Both the position numbers and the translations under genes were made by a program. Source: Kingella denitrificans ATCC 33394 (GTDB lineage: Bacteria; Pseudomonadota; Gammaproteobacteria; Burkholderiales; Neisseriaceae). Taken from it: a stretch of DNA of 64,000 nt. This document shows positions 9,779-18,620 of this stretch, in pieces. Below the pieces are notes generated by a model, which worked only from the letters and a program-made list of their open reading frames with translations, had not been told where the DNA came from and made no database searches. Numbering within the stretch: the stretch's first letter is position 1; each line of letters opens with the position of its first letter. Where the stretch lies: contig NZ_GL870929.1 of the NCBI RefSeq assembly GCF_000190695.1, positions 2,112,184-2,176,183 on the forward strand, written 5' to 3'.

Positions 9779-11038
9779 TTATTCGGATTTCGGCGTTTCC
9801 AATTCGTGGCTGTGCGCAATGTCCGCCGCTGCGGTGAACAGCACGTCGGTCGATGAGTTCAACGCCGTTTCGCAGGAATCCTGAATCACGCCGATGATAT
9901 AGCCCACTGCCACCACCTGCATGGCGATGTCGTTCGGGATGTTGAACAGGTTGCACGCCAAAGGAATCAGCAGCAGCGAACCGCCCGCCACGCCCGAAGC
10001 GCCGCACGCGCTAATGGTGGCCACCAGGCTCAGCAGCAGCGCCGTGAAAAAGTCCACTTGAATGTGCTGCGTGTGCGCGGCGGCCAATGCCAGCACGGTA
10101 ATCGTAATCGCCGCGCCCGCCATGTTCACCGTCGCGCCTAAAGGAATGGACACGGAATAGGTTTCTTCGTGCAGGTTCAGGCGTTTGGCCAAAGCCATGT
10201 TCACAGGGATGTTGGCGGCGGAAGAGCGTGTGAAAAAGGCGGGGATGCCGCTTTCACGCAGGCACAGGAGCACCAGCGGATAAGGGTTTTTGCCGGTTTT
10301 CCAATACACAATCAGCGGGTTCATCACAAAAGCCACCAAGGCCATGCAGCCCACCAGCACCAGCAGCAGCTGACCGTATTCTGTAATCATCTGGCCGAAG
10401 CCGGTAGTGGCCGCAGTAACCGATACCAAACCGAAAATACCGATGGGCGCCAGGCGGATAATCCAAGTCACGATGGCGGACACGGCGTGCGACAAATCGT
10501 CAAAAAGCTGGTGGGTGGCGGGCGACGCACGGCGCAGGGCGATGCCCAGCAGGATTGCCCACATCAGGATGCCGATGTAGTTCGCGTTAATCAGCGAGGC
10601 GAACGGGTTGGCCACCAAATTCATCAGCAGCGTTTTCAGCACTTCGGCAATGCCTTGCGGCGGCTGCACTTCAATGTCGGGATTCACCACCAGCGTGAGC
10701 GTGCTGGGGAAGGCCAGGCTGGCAATCACGGCCACCAGCGCGGCGCCGAACGTGCCCAGCAGGTATAAAAACAGAATCGGGCGCATATTGGTTTTGGTTT
10801 GGCCGTTTTGCTTGGTGATGGCGGCGGTCACCAAAATGAACACCAAAAACGGTGCGATGCCTTTGAGCGCGCCCACAAACAGGCTGCCAAAAATACCGGT
10901 AATCCCGATGACGCTGTTCATGAAGCCCGATTGGGCGGAGTGGGCAATCTGCCCGATGATGCTGCCCAAAATCAATCCGGCGACAATTTGCCAAATCAGG
11001 CGGTTGTTGCCTTTCGGCGCGGCGTTGTCTGCTGACAT
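9779..11038 (-). CDS. sstT: Serine/threonine:Na+ symporter
   Basis: 419 residues. SstT imports serine and threonine with sodium across the inner membrane (DAACS family). Many hydrophobic helices are visible, together with the SstT-type stretches 'SAANIPVNMALAKRLNLHEETYSVSIPLGATVNMAGAAITITVLALAAAHT' (split here by helix breaks) and 'ISACGASGVAGGSLLLIPLA'. The start at 11038 (MSADNAAPK) is chosen because AGGAGG sits seven bases upstream, better than the ATG six codons earlier. It is monocistronic and divergent from msbA. Confidence 0.95.
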   Translation of the reverse strand: MSADNAAPKGNNRLIWQIVAGLILGSIIGQIAHSAQSGFMNSVIGITGIFGSLFVGALKGIAPFLVFILVTAAITKQNGQTKTNMRPILFLYLLGTFGAALVAVIASLAFPSTLTLVVNPDIEVQPPQGIAEVLKTLLMNLVANPFASLINANYIGILMWAILLGIALRRASPATHQLFDDLSHAVSAIVTWIIRLAPIGIFGLVSVTAATTGFGQMITEYGQLLLVLVGCMALVAFVMNPLIVYWKTGKNPYPLVLLCLRESGIPAFFTRSSAANIPVNMALAKRLNLHEETYSVSIPLGATVNMAGAAITITVLALAAAHTQHIQVDFFTALLLSLVATISACGASGVAGGSLLLIPLACNLFNIPNDIAMQVVAVGYIIGVIQDSCETALNSSTDVLFTAAADIAHSHELETPKSE

Positions 11039-11143
11039 GGTGTGCCTCCTGCACAAAGGTGATTTGTAAAAAACTGCCGGCTATTGTAAACAAAACTACG
11101 GGAAATGAACAATAGCCCCGTGTTATTTTGTTTCGTTGCAGGG

Positions 11144-11182
11144 GTGCAGGCTGCTTTTGCGCTGTGGAAAAGCAGCCTGCAC
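11144..11182. repeat. Inward-facing DUS pair between sstT and msbA
   Basis: GTGCAGGCTGCTTTT ... AAAAGCAGCCTGCAC with a 9-base gap. It lies between two divergent genes, so it is not placed as a terminator of either. Confidence 0.7.
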
Positions 11183-11293
11183 TTGGCGGCGGCGTGGCGT
11201 TTTCAGGCATTTTTCATTAAAATGCGGCAGATTGGCCGGAAGATGCGCAACGGCATTTTCCGCCTTCATTTTGAATTTTCACACGATATTTTT

Positions 11294-13144
11294 ATGATAA
11301 AAAAATTATTCTTCGGCGGCTTCAGCTCGGAAGACACGCGCAGCTTTATCCGCCTGACGGCCTATATCCGCCCGTATAAATGGCGCATTGCGGCGGCAGT
11401 GGTGGCCATTATCGGCGTGGCGGCGACGGAAAGCTATCTGGCGGCATTTATCGCGCCGTTGGTGAATCAGGGCTTCAGCATGCCGCAGGCCGCGCCGCAG
11501 TTTACCGATTCGGGGCATTGGTTCGATTGGCTGCTTTATTGGAAAAACCGCCTGAATTACTGGATTTGGGGCTCGGAATACAAAATCTGGGCCGTGCCGC
11601 TGTTTTTGGTGTTTTTGATTATTGTGCGCGGCATCGGGCGTTTTGCCGGCAGTTATTTGATGGCGTGGGTCGGCTTGGAGGCCATCAGCCGCCTGCGGCA
11701 GGATATGTTCCGCAAAATGCTGCTGCTGCCTTCGTATGTGCAGCAGGAAGAATCGTCCGGCATGATTGCCAACCGGATTGTGAACCAAACCAGCAACGCC
11801 ATCAGCGGTGCGAGCACCATTTTTGTCACGTTGGTGCGCGATTCGTTGATTGTGGCCGGGCTTATCGGCGTGTTGCTGTATTTGAACTGGCAGCTGAGCC
11901 TGGTGGTGTTGTTCGTGTTCCCCTGCCTGACGCTGCTGACGCGCTATTACCGCAAACGCCTGAAAAACGTGCAGGTCAGCGCGCAGAAGAGCACGGGGCA
12001 GATGATTAATACGCTCAACGAGCTGCATTCCGGACACCGCATGGTGAAAATGTACGGCGGTTACGACAATGCGCGGCAGCGGTTTGACGAAGTGAACCGC
12101 ATCATGTTGCAGGCGAACAAAAAAATCACGCAGGCAAATACCGCGCGTTCGCCCATCAGCGAGCTGATTGCATCGATTGCGCTGGCGATTGTGATTTTTA
12201 TCGCACTGTGGCAAAGCCGTTCGGGCACGACCACCATCGGCGAATTTATGGCGTTTATCGTGGCCATGCTGCAAATGGTCACGCCGCTGAAAAACCTGTC
12301 GAACATCAGCATTCCGTTGCAGGCGATTTTGCTGGCATCGGACGATGTGTGCGCCTTTTTGGACATGCCCGACGAGGCGGACAACGGCCACCATCCCATG
12401 GAACGCGCCACCGGCGGCATCACGTTCGACCATGTCGGCCTGCGCTATCCGAACAGCAAAACCAATGCGCTGGACGGATTCACGCTGGATATTCGGGCGG
12501 GCGAAAAAGTGGCGCTGGTGGGGCGTTCGGGCAGCGGCAAAACCACGGCCGTGAACCTGCTGCCGCGCTTTCTGGAAGCGGATGCAGGCTGCATTTTGCT
12601 GGACGGCATCGACATCCACGATATTCCGCTGGCACAGTTGCGCCGCCAGTTCGCGCTGGTGTCGCAAGACGTGTTTTTGTTTGACGACACGCTGTACAAC
12701 AATGTGGTGTACGGTCGGCCGGGCGCGGCGGATGACGAAGTGGAAAGCGCATTGAAAGCCGCCAACCTGTGGGACATGGTGCAGAACCATCCGCAGGGCT
12801 GGCACATGCCGCTGGGCAGCAACGGCAACCAGCTTTCGGGCGGACAGCGCCAGCGCGTTTCCATTGCCCGCGCCATTTTGAAAGACGCGCCGGTTTTGCT
12901 GCTGGACGAAGCCACCAGCGCGTTGGACAACGAATCCGAACGCCTGGTACAGGAAGCGTTGGAGCGGCTGATGCACAACCGCACCAGCATCATCATCGCC
13001 CACCGCCTGACCACCATCGAAAACGCCGACCGTATCGTGGTGATGGACGGCGGCAAAATCGTGGAGCAGGGCATGCACCAGAGCCTGCTGCGGCAGCAAG
13101 GCTTCTACGCTGCGTTGAGCCGCCTGCCGAGCGCAGACAGATGA
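11294..13144 (+). CDS. msbA: Lipid A export permease/ATP-binding protein MsbA
   Basis: 616 residues. This half-size ABC exporter flips lipid A-core across the inner membrane. A six-helix transmembrane domain occupies roughly residues 20-330; the nucleotide-binding domain has Walker A GRSGSGKTT (near 410), signature LSGGQRQR (near 513) and Walker B LLLDEATSALD (near 535). The start MIKKLFFGGFSSEDTRSF at 11294 matches neisserial MsbA N-termini; it has no clear Shine-Dalgarno, and the frame is open 63 codons further upstream through DUS sequence. Its position just before the LOS glycosyltransferase locus suits its role. Confidence 0.94.
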   Translation: MIKKLFFGGFSSEDTRSFIRLTAYIRPYKWRIAAAVVAIIGVAATESYLAAFIAPLVNQGFSMPQAAPQFTDSGHWFDWLLYWKNRLNYWIWGSEYKIWAVPLFLVFLIIVRGIGRFAGSYLMAWVGLEAISRLRQDMFRKMLLLPSYVQQEESSGMIANRIVNQTSNAISGASTIFVTLVRDSLIVAGLIGVLLYLNWQLSLVVLFVFPCLTLLTRYYRKRLKNVQVSAQKSTGQMINTLNELHSGHRMVKMYGGYDNARQRFDEVNRIMLQANKKITQANTARSPISELIASIALAIVIFIALWQSRSGTTTIGEFMAFIVAMLQMVTPLKNLSNISIPLQAILLASDDVCAFLDMPDEADNGHHPMERATGGITFDHVGLRYPNSKTNALDGFTLDIRAGEKVALVGRSGSGKTTAVNLLPRFLEADAGCILLDGIDIHDIPLAQLRRQFALVSQDVFLFDDTLYNNVVYGRPGAADDEVESALKAANLWDMVQNHPQGWHMPLGSNGNQLSGGQRQRVSIARAILKDAPVLLLDEATSALDNESERLVQEALERLMHNRTSIIIAHRLTTIENADRIVVMDGGKIVEQGMHQSLLRQQGFYAALSRLPSADR

Positions 13145-13177
13145 CGATAAATTGTGTAAAATAAGCGCACAAAATTT

Positions 13178-13226
13178 GTGCAGGCTGCTTTTGAATCGCC
13201 AAGCATCGTCCAAAAGCAGCCTGCAC
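13178..13226. repeat. Inward-facing DUS pair between msbA and glyS
   Basis: GTGCAGGCTGCTTTTG...CAAAAGCAGCCTGCAC, 34 bases after msbA and 27 before glyS. Could attenuate read-through. Confidence 0.6.
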
Positions 13227-13252
13227 ACCCTATATCATTGAAAGCTATCAAA

Positions 13253-15295
13253 ATGTCTCAAACCTTACTCATCGAACTGTTTACCGAAGAACTCCCGCCG
13301 AAAGCCTTGAACCAGTTGGGCAACCACTTGGCGCAATCCATTGCCGAAGGGCTAGAAAAAGCGCAACTGATTGACGGCGCCACCGAATACACCGCTTATG
13401 CTTCGCCGCGCCGTTTGGCCGTGCAGGTGGCGCGCGTCAAATCCGAGCAGGCCGACCAACACATCGTGAAAAAAGGCCCTGCCGTAACAGCCAACGAAAA
13501 AGCCATTGAAGGCTTTGCGCGTTCCTGCGGCGTGGAAAAAAGCAGCCTGCACATCGTCCACGACGGCAAACAGGATGTGTATGCCCACGAATTCACGCAA
13601 AAAGGCCAAAAACTGGCCGCCTTGTTGGGCGATATTGTGAACGCCGCCGTGAAGAAACTGCCCATTCCCAAAGTGATGCGCTGGGGCAGCAGCACGCACA
13701 CCTTCGTGCGCCCCGTTCACGGGTTGGTGGCCATGCACGGTGCAGAAGTGCTGCCCATCAACGTGTTGGGTTTGGACAGCCGAAATTGCACACTGGGGCA
13801 CCGTTTCCTGTCGCACGGAGAAATCACATTCGCCAAAGCCGACGATTATGCCGCGCAACTGGCGGAAGAAGGCAAAGTCATCGCCTCGTTTGCCGAGCGC
13901 AAAAACGCCATCCGCACCGCGCTGGACGAGCAGGCCGCGCGCTTGAATGCCACCGTTGCTGCTGATGAAGCGCTGCTGGACGAAGTGACCGCGCTGGTGG
14001 AATATCCCGTGGTGTTGCAGGCTGCTTTTGAAGAACATTTCCTGGCCGTGCCGCAGGAATGCCTGATTCTGACCATGCAGCAAAACCAAAAATACTTCCC
14101 GCTGCTCAACCAAAACGGCAAGCTGATGAACCGCTTCCTGTTGGTGTCCAACCTGCAAACGAAAGACCCGTCGCACATCATCCAAGGCAACGAACGCGTT
14201 TTGCGCGCGCGCCTGTCGGATGCTGAATTTTTCTATAAACAAGACCAAAAAGCCACGCTGGAAAGCCGTCTGCCCAAGCTGGCGAATGTCGTTTACCACA
14301 ACAAAATCGGTTCGCAGGCAGAACGCGTGGAGCGCCTGCAAACCATCGCCGCCTACATTGCAGGCTGCCTGAACGCCGACAAAGCCGTTGCCGAACGTGC
14401 CGCGCGCTTGGCGAAAGCCGACCTGGTCACCGAAATGGTGGGCGAATTCCCCGAACTGCAAGGCACAATGGGCAAATATTACGCGCAACTGGACGGCGAA
14501 ACACCCGAAATTGCCGCAGCGGTTGAGCAGCATTACCGTCCGCGCTTTGCCGGCGACGCATTGCCCGAAAGCACCATCGGCACCGCCGTGGCACTGGCCG
14601 ACAAACTGGAAACGCTGGTCGGCATTTGGGGCATCGGCCTGATTCCGACGGGCGACAAAGACCCGTACGCGCTGCGCCGTTCCGCCTTGGGCGTGCTGCG
14701 TATGCTGATGAATCACGATTTGTCCATCCGCGAGTTGCTGACATTCGTGTTCGACAGCTTCCCTAAAGGCCTGCTGGCGGAAAAAACCGTTGCCGAAGTG
14801 GCAGATTTCATGCAGGCGCGCCTGGCCGTTCTGCTGCAAAACGATTATCCGCAAGACGTGGTGGCCGCCGTATTGGCGCAGCGCCCCGACCGCGTCAATA
14901 ATCTGACGGCCAAACTTCAGGCAGTCGTGCAATTCAAACAACTGCCCGAATCCGCCGCGCTGGCCGCCGCGAACAAACGCGTACAAAATCTGCTGAAAAA
15001 ATCCGAAGGCGCATTAGGCAATGTGGATGCGGCGCTGCAGCAGCAGGATGAGGAAAAAGCCTTGTTTGCCGCCGTGCAGGATTTGCAGCCGAAAGTGCAG
15101 GCTGCTTTGGACGCGCAAGATTTTGCCGCCGCCCTGTCCGCGCTGGCCGCCGTGAAGCCGCAGGTCGATGCCTTCTTTGACGGCGTGATGGTGATGGCCG
15201 CCGATGCCGCCGTTAAACAAAACCGCCTGAATCTGCTGAATGTATTGAGCAACCTGCTGAATGCTGTGGCGGATATTGCGCTGCTGGCCGAATAA
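13253..15295 (+). CDS. glyS: Glycine--tRNA ligase beta subunit
   Basis: 680 residues, normal for the beta subunit of bacterial alpha2beta2 GlyRS, which charges tRNA-Gly. The N-terminus 'LLIELFTEELPPKAL' and the internal 'MRWGSSTHTFVRPVHGLVAM' and 'DKLETLVGIWGIGLIPTGDKDPYALRRSALGVLR' regions are highly conserved. The start at 13253 is set by the conserved MSQTLLIELFTEELP. The alpha subunit gene glyQ is not in this window. Several DUS are embedded in frame (for example coding 'KSSLH' and 'LQAAFEEH'). In Neisseria glyS borders the lgt oligosaccharide locus, and the same holds here. Confidence 0.97.
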   Translation: MSQTLLIELFTEELPPKALNQLGNHLAQSIAEGLEKAQLIDGATEYTAYASPRRLAVQVARVKSEQADQHIVKKGPAVTANEKAIEGFARSCGVEKSSLHIVHDGKQDVYAHEFTQKGQKLAALLGDIVNAAVKKLPIPKVMRWGSSTHTFVRPVHGLVAMHGAEVLPINVLGLDSRNCTLGHRFLSHGEITFAKADDYAAQLAEEGKVIASFAERKNAIRTALDEQAARLNATVAADEALLDEVTALVEYPVVLQAAFEEHFLAVPQECLILTMQQNQKYFPLLNQNGKLMNRFLLVSNLQTKDPSHIIQGNERVLRARLSDAEFFYKQDQKATLESRLPKLANVVYHNKIGSQAERVERLQTIAAYIAGCLNADKAVAERAARLAKADLVTEMVGEFPELQGTMGKYYAQLDGETPEIAAAVEQHYRPRFAGDALPESTIGTAVALADKLETLVGIWGIGLIPTGDKDPYALRRSALGVLRMLMNHDLSIRELLTFVFDSFPKGLLAEKTVAEVADFMQARLAVLLQNDYPQDVVAAVLAQRPDRVNNLTAKLQAVVQFKQLPESAALAAANKRVQNLLKKSEGALGNVDAALQQQDEEKALFAAVQDLQPKVQAALDAQDFAAALSALAAVKPQVDAFFDGVMVMAADAAVKQNRLNLLNVLSNLLNAVADIALLAE

Positions 15296-15343
15296 CGCAA
15301 CGCGAAAAGCAGCCTGCACTGTCCATTCTGTTTGGGGTGATTT

Positions 15344-16177
15344 ATGGAAAATTATGTTGTTAGTATCCGCACTGCGGCGCAAAGAAGGCAGCATGTGGCG
15401 GCGGAATTTAACAAACATCAAATTGCATTTCATTTTTTTGATGCCGTAACGCCTGAAACATTGGCAGAATCCATAGCGGAACATTGCCCTAATCTTGCCG
15501 ACGCTTTTCTGACGGGCGGTGAAAAAGGCTGCTTCATGAGCCATGTCTGCTTATGGGCCAAATGCGTTGCCGATGATTTGCCTTATATCGGAATTTTTGA
15601 AGATGACGTTATATTTGGGCAGAACAGCAGCCGGTTTTTGAATGATACGAAATGGTTGGATGAACGGTTTCAGAACCAAAGCTTTATTATCCGGATGGAG
15701 ACGTTTTTAAAAGCCAACCCTGTTGCGTTGAGTAAATCCGGTGTTCGCCCTTTTAACGGCAGAAAGATTCTTCGGTTGCAAAGTTTCGGTTTTGGCACGG
15801 CCGCCTATCTTATTTCGCAGCAAACCGCCATCACGTTATTGAATTGGATTCGAGAAGTTGCGCCCGAAAAATTAGAACCGATTGATAATATGCTGTTTAA
15901 TGCTGCTTCGGAAATACCTGAAATTCAAATGTATCAAATCAGCCCCGCGCTTTGTATTCAGGAATTACAGTTGAACCGCGCCGATAGTTCGTTGTCCAGC
16001 ACATTGGAGGATGGAAGGTTGGCGCGTCATCAGCAACTGGACGGCGGAAAAACCCAGCCTGAACAAACCCAAGAAAATCGTAATATATTTGCATGGGCGA
16101 AGAATAAAATCGTTAAAGAATACAAGCGCGTGAAGCGGAGATGGACGGATGATAAAAAAATCGTTCCGTTTAAATAG
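15344..16177 (+). CDS. Glycosyltransferase family 25, LgtB/LgtE-like (copy 1)
   Basis: 277 residues. GT25 enzymes of Neisseria (LgtB, LgtE) add beta-1,4-galactose to lipooligosaccharide at the cytoplasmic face of the inner membrane. The sequence shows the family opening 'VVSIRTAAQRRQHV', 'FFDAVTP', 'GEKGCFMSHVCLWAKCV', the metal-binding 'FEDDVIFG' (about residue 85), 'FGTAAYLIS' and C-terminal 'KKIVPFK', which matches the '...KIIVPFQ' end of LgtB/LgtE. The gene starts the glycan locus 48 bases after glyS. Donor and acceptor sugar cannot be read from sequence, though galactose is the family's usual donor. Confidence 0.88.
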   Translation: MENYVVSIRTAAQRRQHVAAEFNKHQIAFHFFDAVTPETLAESIAEHCPNLADAFLTGGEKGCFMSHVCLWAKCVADDLPYIGIFEDDVIFGQNSSRFLNDTKWLDERFQNQSFIIRMETFLKANPVALSKSGVRPFNGRKILRLQSFGFGTAAYLISQQTAITLLNWIREVAPEKLEPIDNMLFNAASEIPEIQMYQISPALCIQELQLNRADSSLSSTLEDGRLARHQQLDGGKTQPEQTQENRNIFAWAKNKIVKEYKRVKRRWTDDKKIVPFK

Positions 16178-16206
16178 CACTGGTTTAAATACAGAAATCG
16201 ATATTT

Positions 16207-17073
16207 ATGGCTAAACACTATATTCATTTTGCCAACGGGTTGGGATTGGGCAACCAACTGTATCTTCTCGCCTATACCGACTACCTCAAATCGTTGGGTG
16301 CGGATGCCTCGCTGTTTTTGATGGGCAACGGCCAAGTCGGCGATACGAAGGATAAGGCAAAGAGAAATCTGGTTTTGGAGATTCCACAGCGGCTGGGCAT
16401 GGCGGTGGTCGATAAAAAGCAAATATCGCGTTCTTTCCGCTATATTTTTTGCAAGGCTTTTTACGGTAAGGAAAAGCTGAATTGGCGCGAGCCGAAAGAC
16501 CAATGGGCGGTATTTTTTGAAGGCGTGCATGGGAAATACCCCATCAATTTTTATTACGGCTATTTCCAGTCGCACCATTATATTGCCGAGCCGTTCAAGC
16601 AGCGGCTGAAAACGGTGCTTCGCGCGCTGAAACCTGTCGATGTTGCCGTGGGCGAAAACGATGTGGCGCTGCATATCCGGCGCGGCGATTTTCTGAACCC
16701 TGAAAATGCGGGGCTTATCCGCACCGTGGGGCTGGATTATTACCTGAACGGGCTGGACTACATCCGGCAAAGGCAGACCATTGGCACGGTGTATATTTTT
16801 TCGGATGATTTTGCGGCGATTGAAAAGGAAATCGCTGCCATTTCGGCGGATTATCCCGTGCGGCTGATGCAGGGGCAATCGGTTTTGGAAGATATGAATT
16901 GGCTGACGTATTTCAAACATTATGTGGTCGGCAATTCCACTTTTGCATGGTGGGGCTGCCTGCTGTCGGATCATCAGGACGGCTTGGTGGTGGTGCCGCA
17001 GCGGCCGTGGGTGCAGGAGCAGCCTGCAGCCAGCCAGTATTTGCCGCATTGGGTGCAGCTGCCGAACGAATAA
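16207..17073 (+). CDS. GT11 alpha-1,2-fucosyltransferase family protein (possible colitosyltransferase)
   Basis: 288 residues. GT11 enzymes transfer L-fucose from GDP-fucose in alpha-1,2 linkage, usually to galactose. The family motifs are plain: N-terminal 'GLGLGNQLYLLAY', the GDP-binding 'ALHIRRGDFL' (about residue 153) and 'VGNSTFAWWGCLLS' (about 240). With colD-like and colC-like genes downstream, the real donor may be GDP-L-colitose (3-deoxyfucose); some enterobacterial GT11 enzymes act in colitose O-antigen clusters. Fits an operon: 29 bases after the GT25 gene and 21 before manC. Confidence 0.85.
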   Translation: MAKHYIHFANGLGLGNQLYLLAYTDYLKSLGADASLFLMGNGQVGDTKDKAKRNLVLEIPQRLGMAVVDKKQISRSFRYIFCKAFYGKEKLNWREPKDQWAVFFEGVHGKYPINFYYGYFQSHHYIAEPFKQRLKTVLRALKPVDVAVGENDVALHIRRGDFLNPENAGLIRTVGLDYYLNGLDYIRQRQTIGTVYIFSDDFAAIEKEIAAISADYPVRLMQGQSVLEDMNWLTYFKHYVVGNSTFAWWGCLLSDHQDGLVVVPQRPWVQEQPAASQYLPHWVQLPNE

Positions 17074-17094
17074 TACAAAATTTAGGATCAATCC

Positions 17095-18546
17095 ATGTCT
17101 TCTCCTATTGTGCCCGTGATTTTGAGCGGCGGTTCGGGCAGCCGTTTGTGGCCGCTGTCGCGCACGGCATATCCGAAACAGTTTTTGTCGCTGGGCGGCG
17201 ATTGCAGCCTGTTTCAGCAGTCGGTTGCCCGTATTACTTCTTTGGTGCAGGCTGCTTTGCCGGTTTCGCCGCCGATTGTGGTGACCAATGAAGAACACCG
17301 TTTTTTGGTGGCCGACCAATTAAAAGCTTTTTCTTGGCAAACCCAAATCGTGCTGGAGCCGGCCGCACGTAACACGGCGCCCGCGCTGACATTGGCGGCA
17401 TTGGCGGCGGCAGAGCAGGGCGACGACCCGATATTGGTGGTGACCCCGTCCGACCATTTGGTGGCGGATAACAAGGCGTTTGTGCAGGCCGTCTGCCGGG
17501 CCGTGGGCAAGGCGGAAGACGGCAGCATCGTGATTTTGGGCGTAACGCCGGACAAACCCGAAACGGCTTATGGCTATATTCAGGCGCAAGCGCAGGAAGA
17601 AGACGGTATTTATACGGTGGCGCAGTTTGTGGAAAAACCCGATGCGGCCACCGCAGAATATTATTTGGGTGCAGGCTGCTTTTATTGGAATGCCGGCCTG
17701 TTCATCCTCAAAGCATCGACATGGTTGAAAGCCATCGAGCAGTTCCGCGAAGACATCTTCAAAGCAGCCTGCACCACATGGCGGCAGCGCAGCACAGACC
17801 AATTGGACAACATCCGCTTTATCCGCCCCGATGCCGAATCGTTTGCGCAAATCCCGTCCGAATCCATCGACTATGCCGTGATGGAACCCTGCGCCCAGTC
17901 CGACATTCCCATCAGCATGGTGGCGTTGGATGCCGGGTGGAGCGATTTGGGTTCGTGGGACGCGGTGTGGCAATCGCTGCCGAAAAACGAAAACGGCAAT
18001 GCCATCATCGGCGACGGCATGGCCGTTCAGGCGCAGAACAATCTGATTTATGCCGACCGCAAACTGGTCAGCGTGGTCGGCGTGGACAACCTGATTGTGG
18101 TGGAAACCGCCGATGCCGTGCTGATTACCGACCACGCCCATTCGCAAAACGTCAAACAGCTGGTGGGCGAATTGGAGCGGCAAATCCGCCCCGAAGTCAA
18201 AATTCACCGCAAAGTGTATCGCCCGTGGGGCTGGTACGACAGCGTGGACGAAGACGAGCGTTTCAAAGTCAAACGTATCGGCGTGAATGTGGGCGCCAGT
18301 TTGAGCCTGCAAAAACACTATCACCGCGCCGAGCATTGGATTGTCGTGAAAGGCACGGCGGAAGTAACCCGCGGCGACGAAGTGATTTTATTGACCGAAA
18401 ACCAAAGCGTTTACATTCCGCTGGGCGAAAAACACCGTCTGCACAATGTGGGCAGGATTCCGCTGGAACTGATTGAAGTGCAGACGGGCAGCTATTTGGA
18501 AGAAGATGACATTGTCCGTTACCAAGACAACTTCGGGCGGTGCTAA
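17095..18546 (+). CDS. manC: Mannose-1-phosphate guanylyltransferase / mannose-6-phosphate isomerase
   Basis: 483 residues, bifunctional type II form. The N-terminal nucleotidyltransferase has 'ILSGGSGSRLWPLSR' (residues 8-22) and 'FVEKPDAATA'; the C-terminal cupin (about 330-480) has 'RPWGWYDSVDEDERFKVKRI', 'LSLQKHYHRAEHWIVVKGTAEV' and 'GEKHRLHN'. It makes GDP-mannose, the precursor for Gmd next door. Two inward DUS are built into the coding sequence (17669-17681 and 17759-17773), so the gene looks long resident, unlike the AT-rich genes further on. No phosphomannomutase gene is present in the window. Confidence 0.95.
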   Translation: MSSPIVPVILSGGSGSRLWPLSRTAYPKQFLSLGGDCSLFQQSVARITSLVQAALPVSPPIVVTNEEHRFLVADQLKAFSWQTQIVLEPAARNTAPALTLAALAAAEQGDDPILVVTPSDHLVADNKAFVQAVCRAVGKAEDGSIVILGVTPDKPETAYGYIQAQAQEEDGIYTVAQFVEKPDAATAEYYLGAGCFYWNAGLFILKASTWLKAIEQFREDIFKAACTTWRQRSTDQLDNIRFIRPDAESFAQIPSESIDYAVMEPCAQSDIPISMVALDAGWSDLGSWDAVWQSLPKNENGNAIIGDGMAVQAQNNLIYADRKLVSVVGVDNLIVVETADAVLITDHAHSQNVKQLVGELERQIRPEVKIHRKVYRPWGWYDSVDEDERFKVKRIGVNVGASLSLQKHYHRAEHWIVVKGTAEVTRGDEVILLTENQSVYIPLGEKHRLHNVGRIPLELIEVQTGSYLEEDDIVRYQDNFGRC

Positions 18547-18620
18547 AAGCAGCCTGCACTTTAATTTTATTTTATAAAACAGTGTCTTAATTTTCAGCAA
18601 TTTCATTGACAGGATAACGT

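Noticed and set aside
11306..13228. 640-codon open frame antisense to msbA (and similar long antisense frames over icd, glyS, rpsA, manC and the kef gene)
   Set aside because: Shadows of genes with G/C-rich third positions; the translations are His/Arg/Gln-rich and lack ribosome sites and domain motifs, while the sense frames are clear known proteins.
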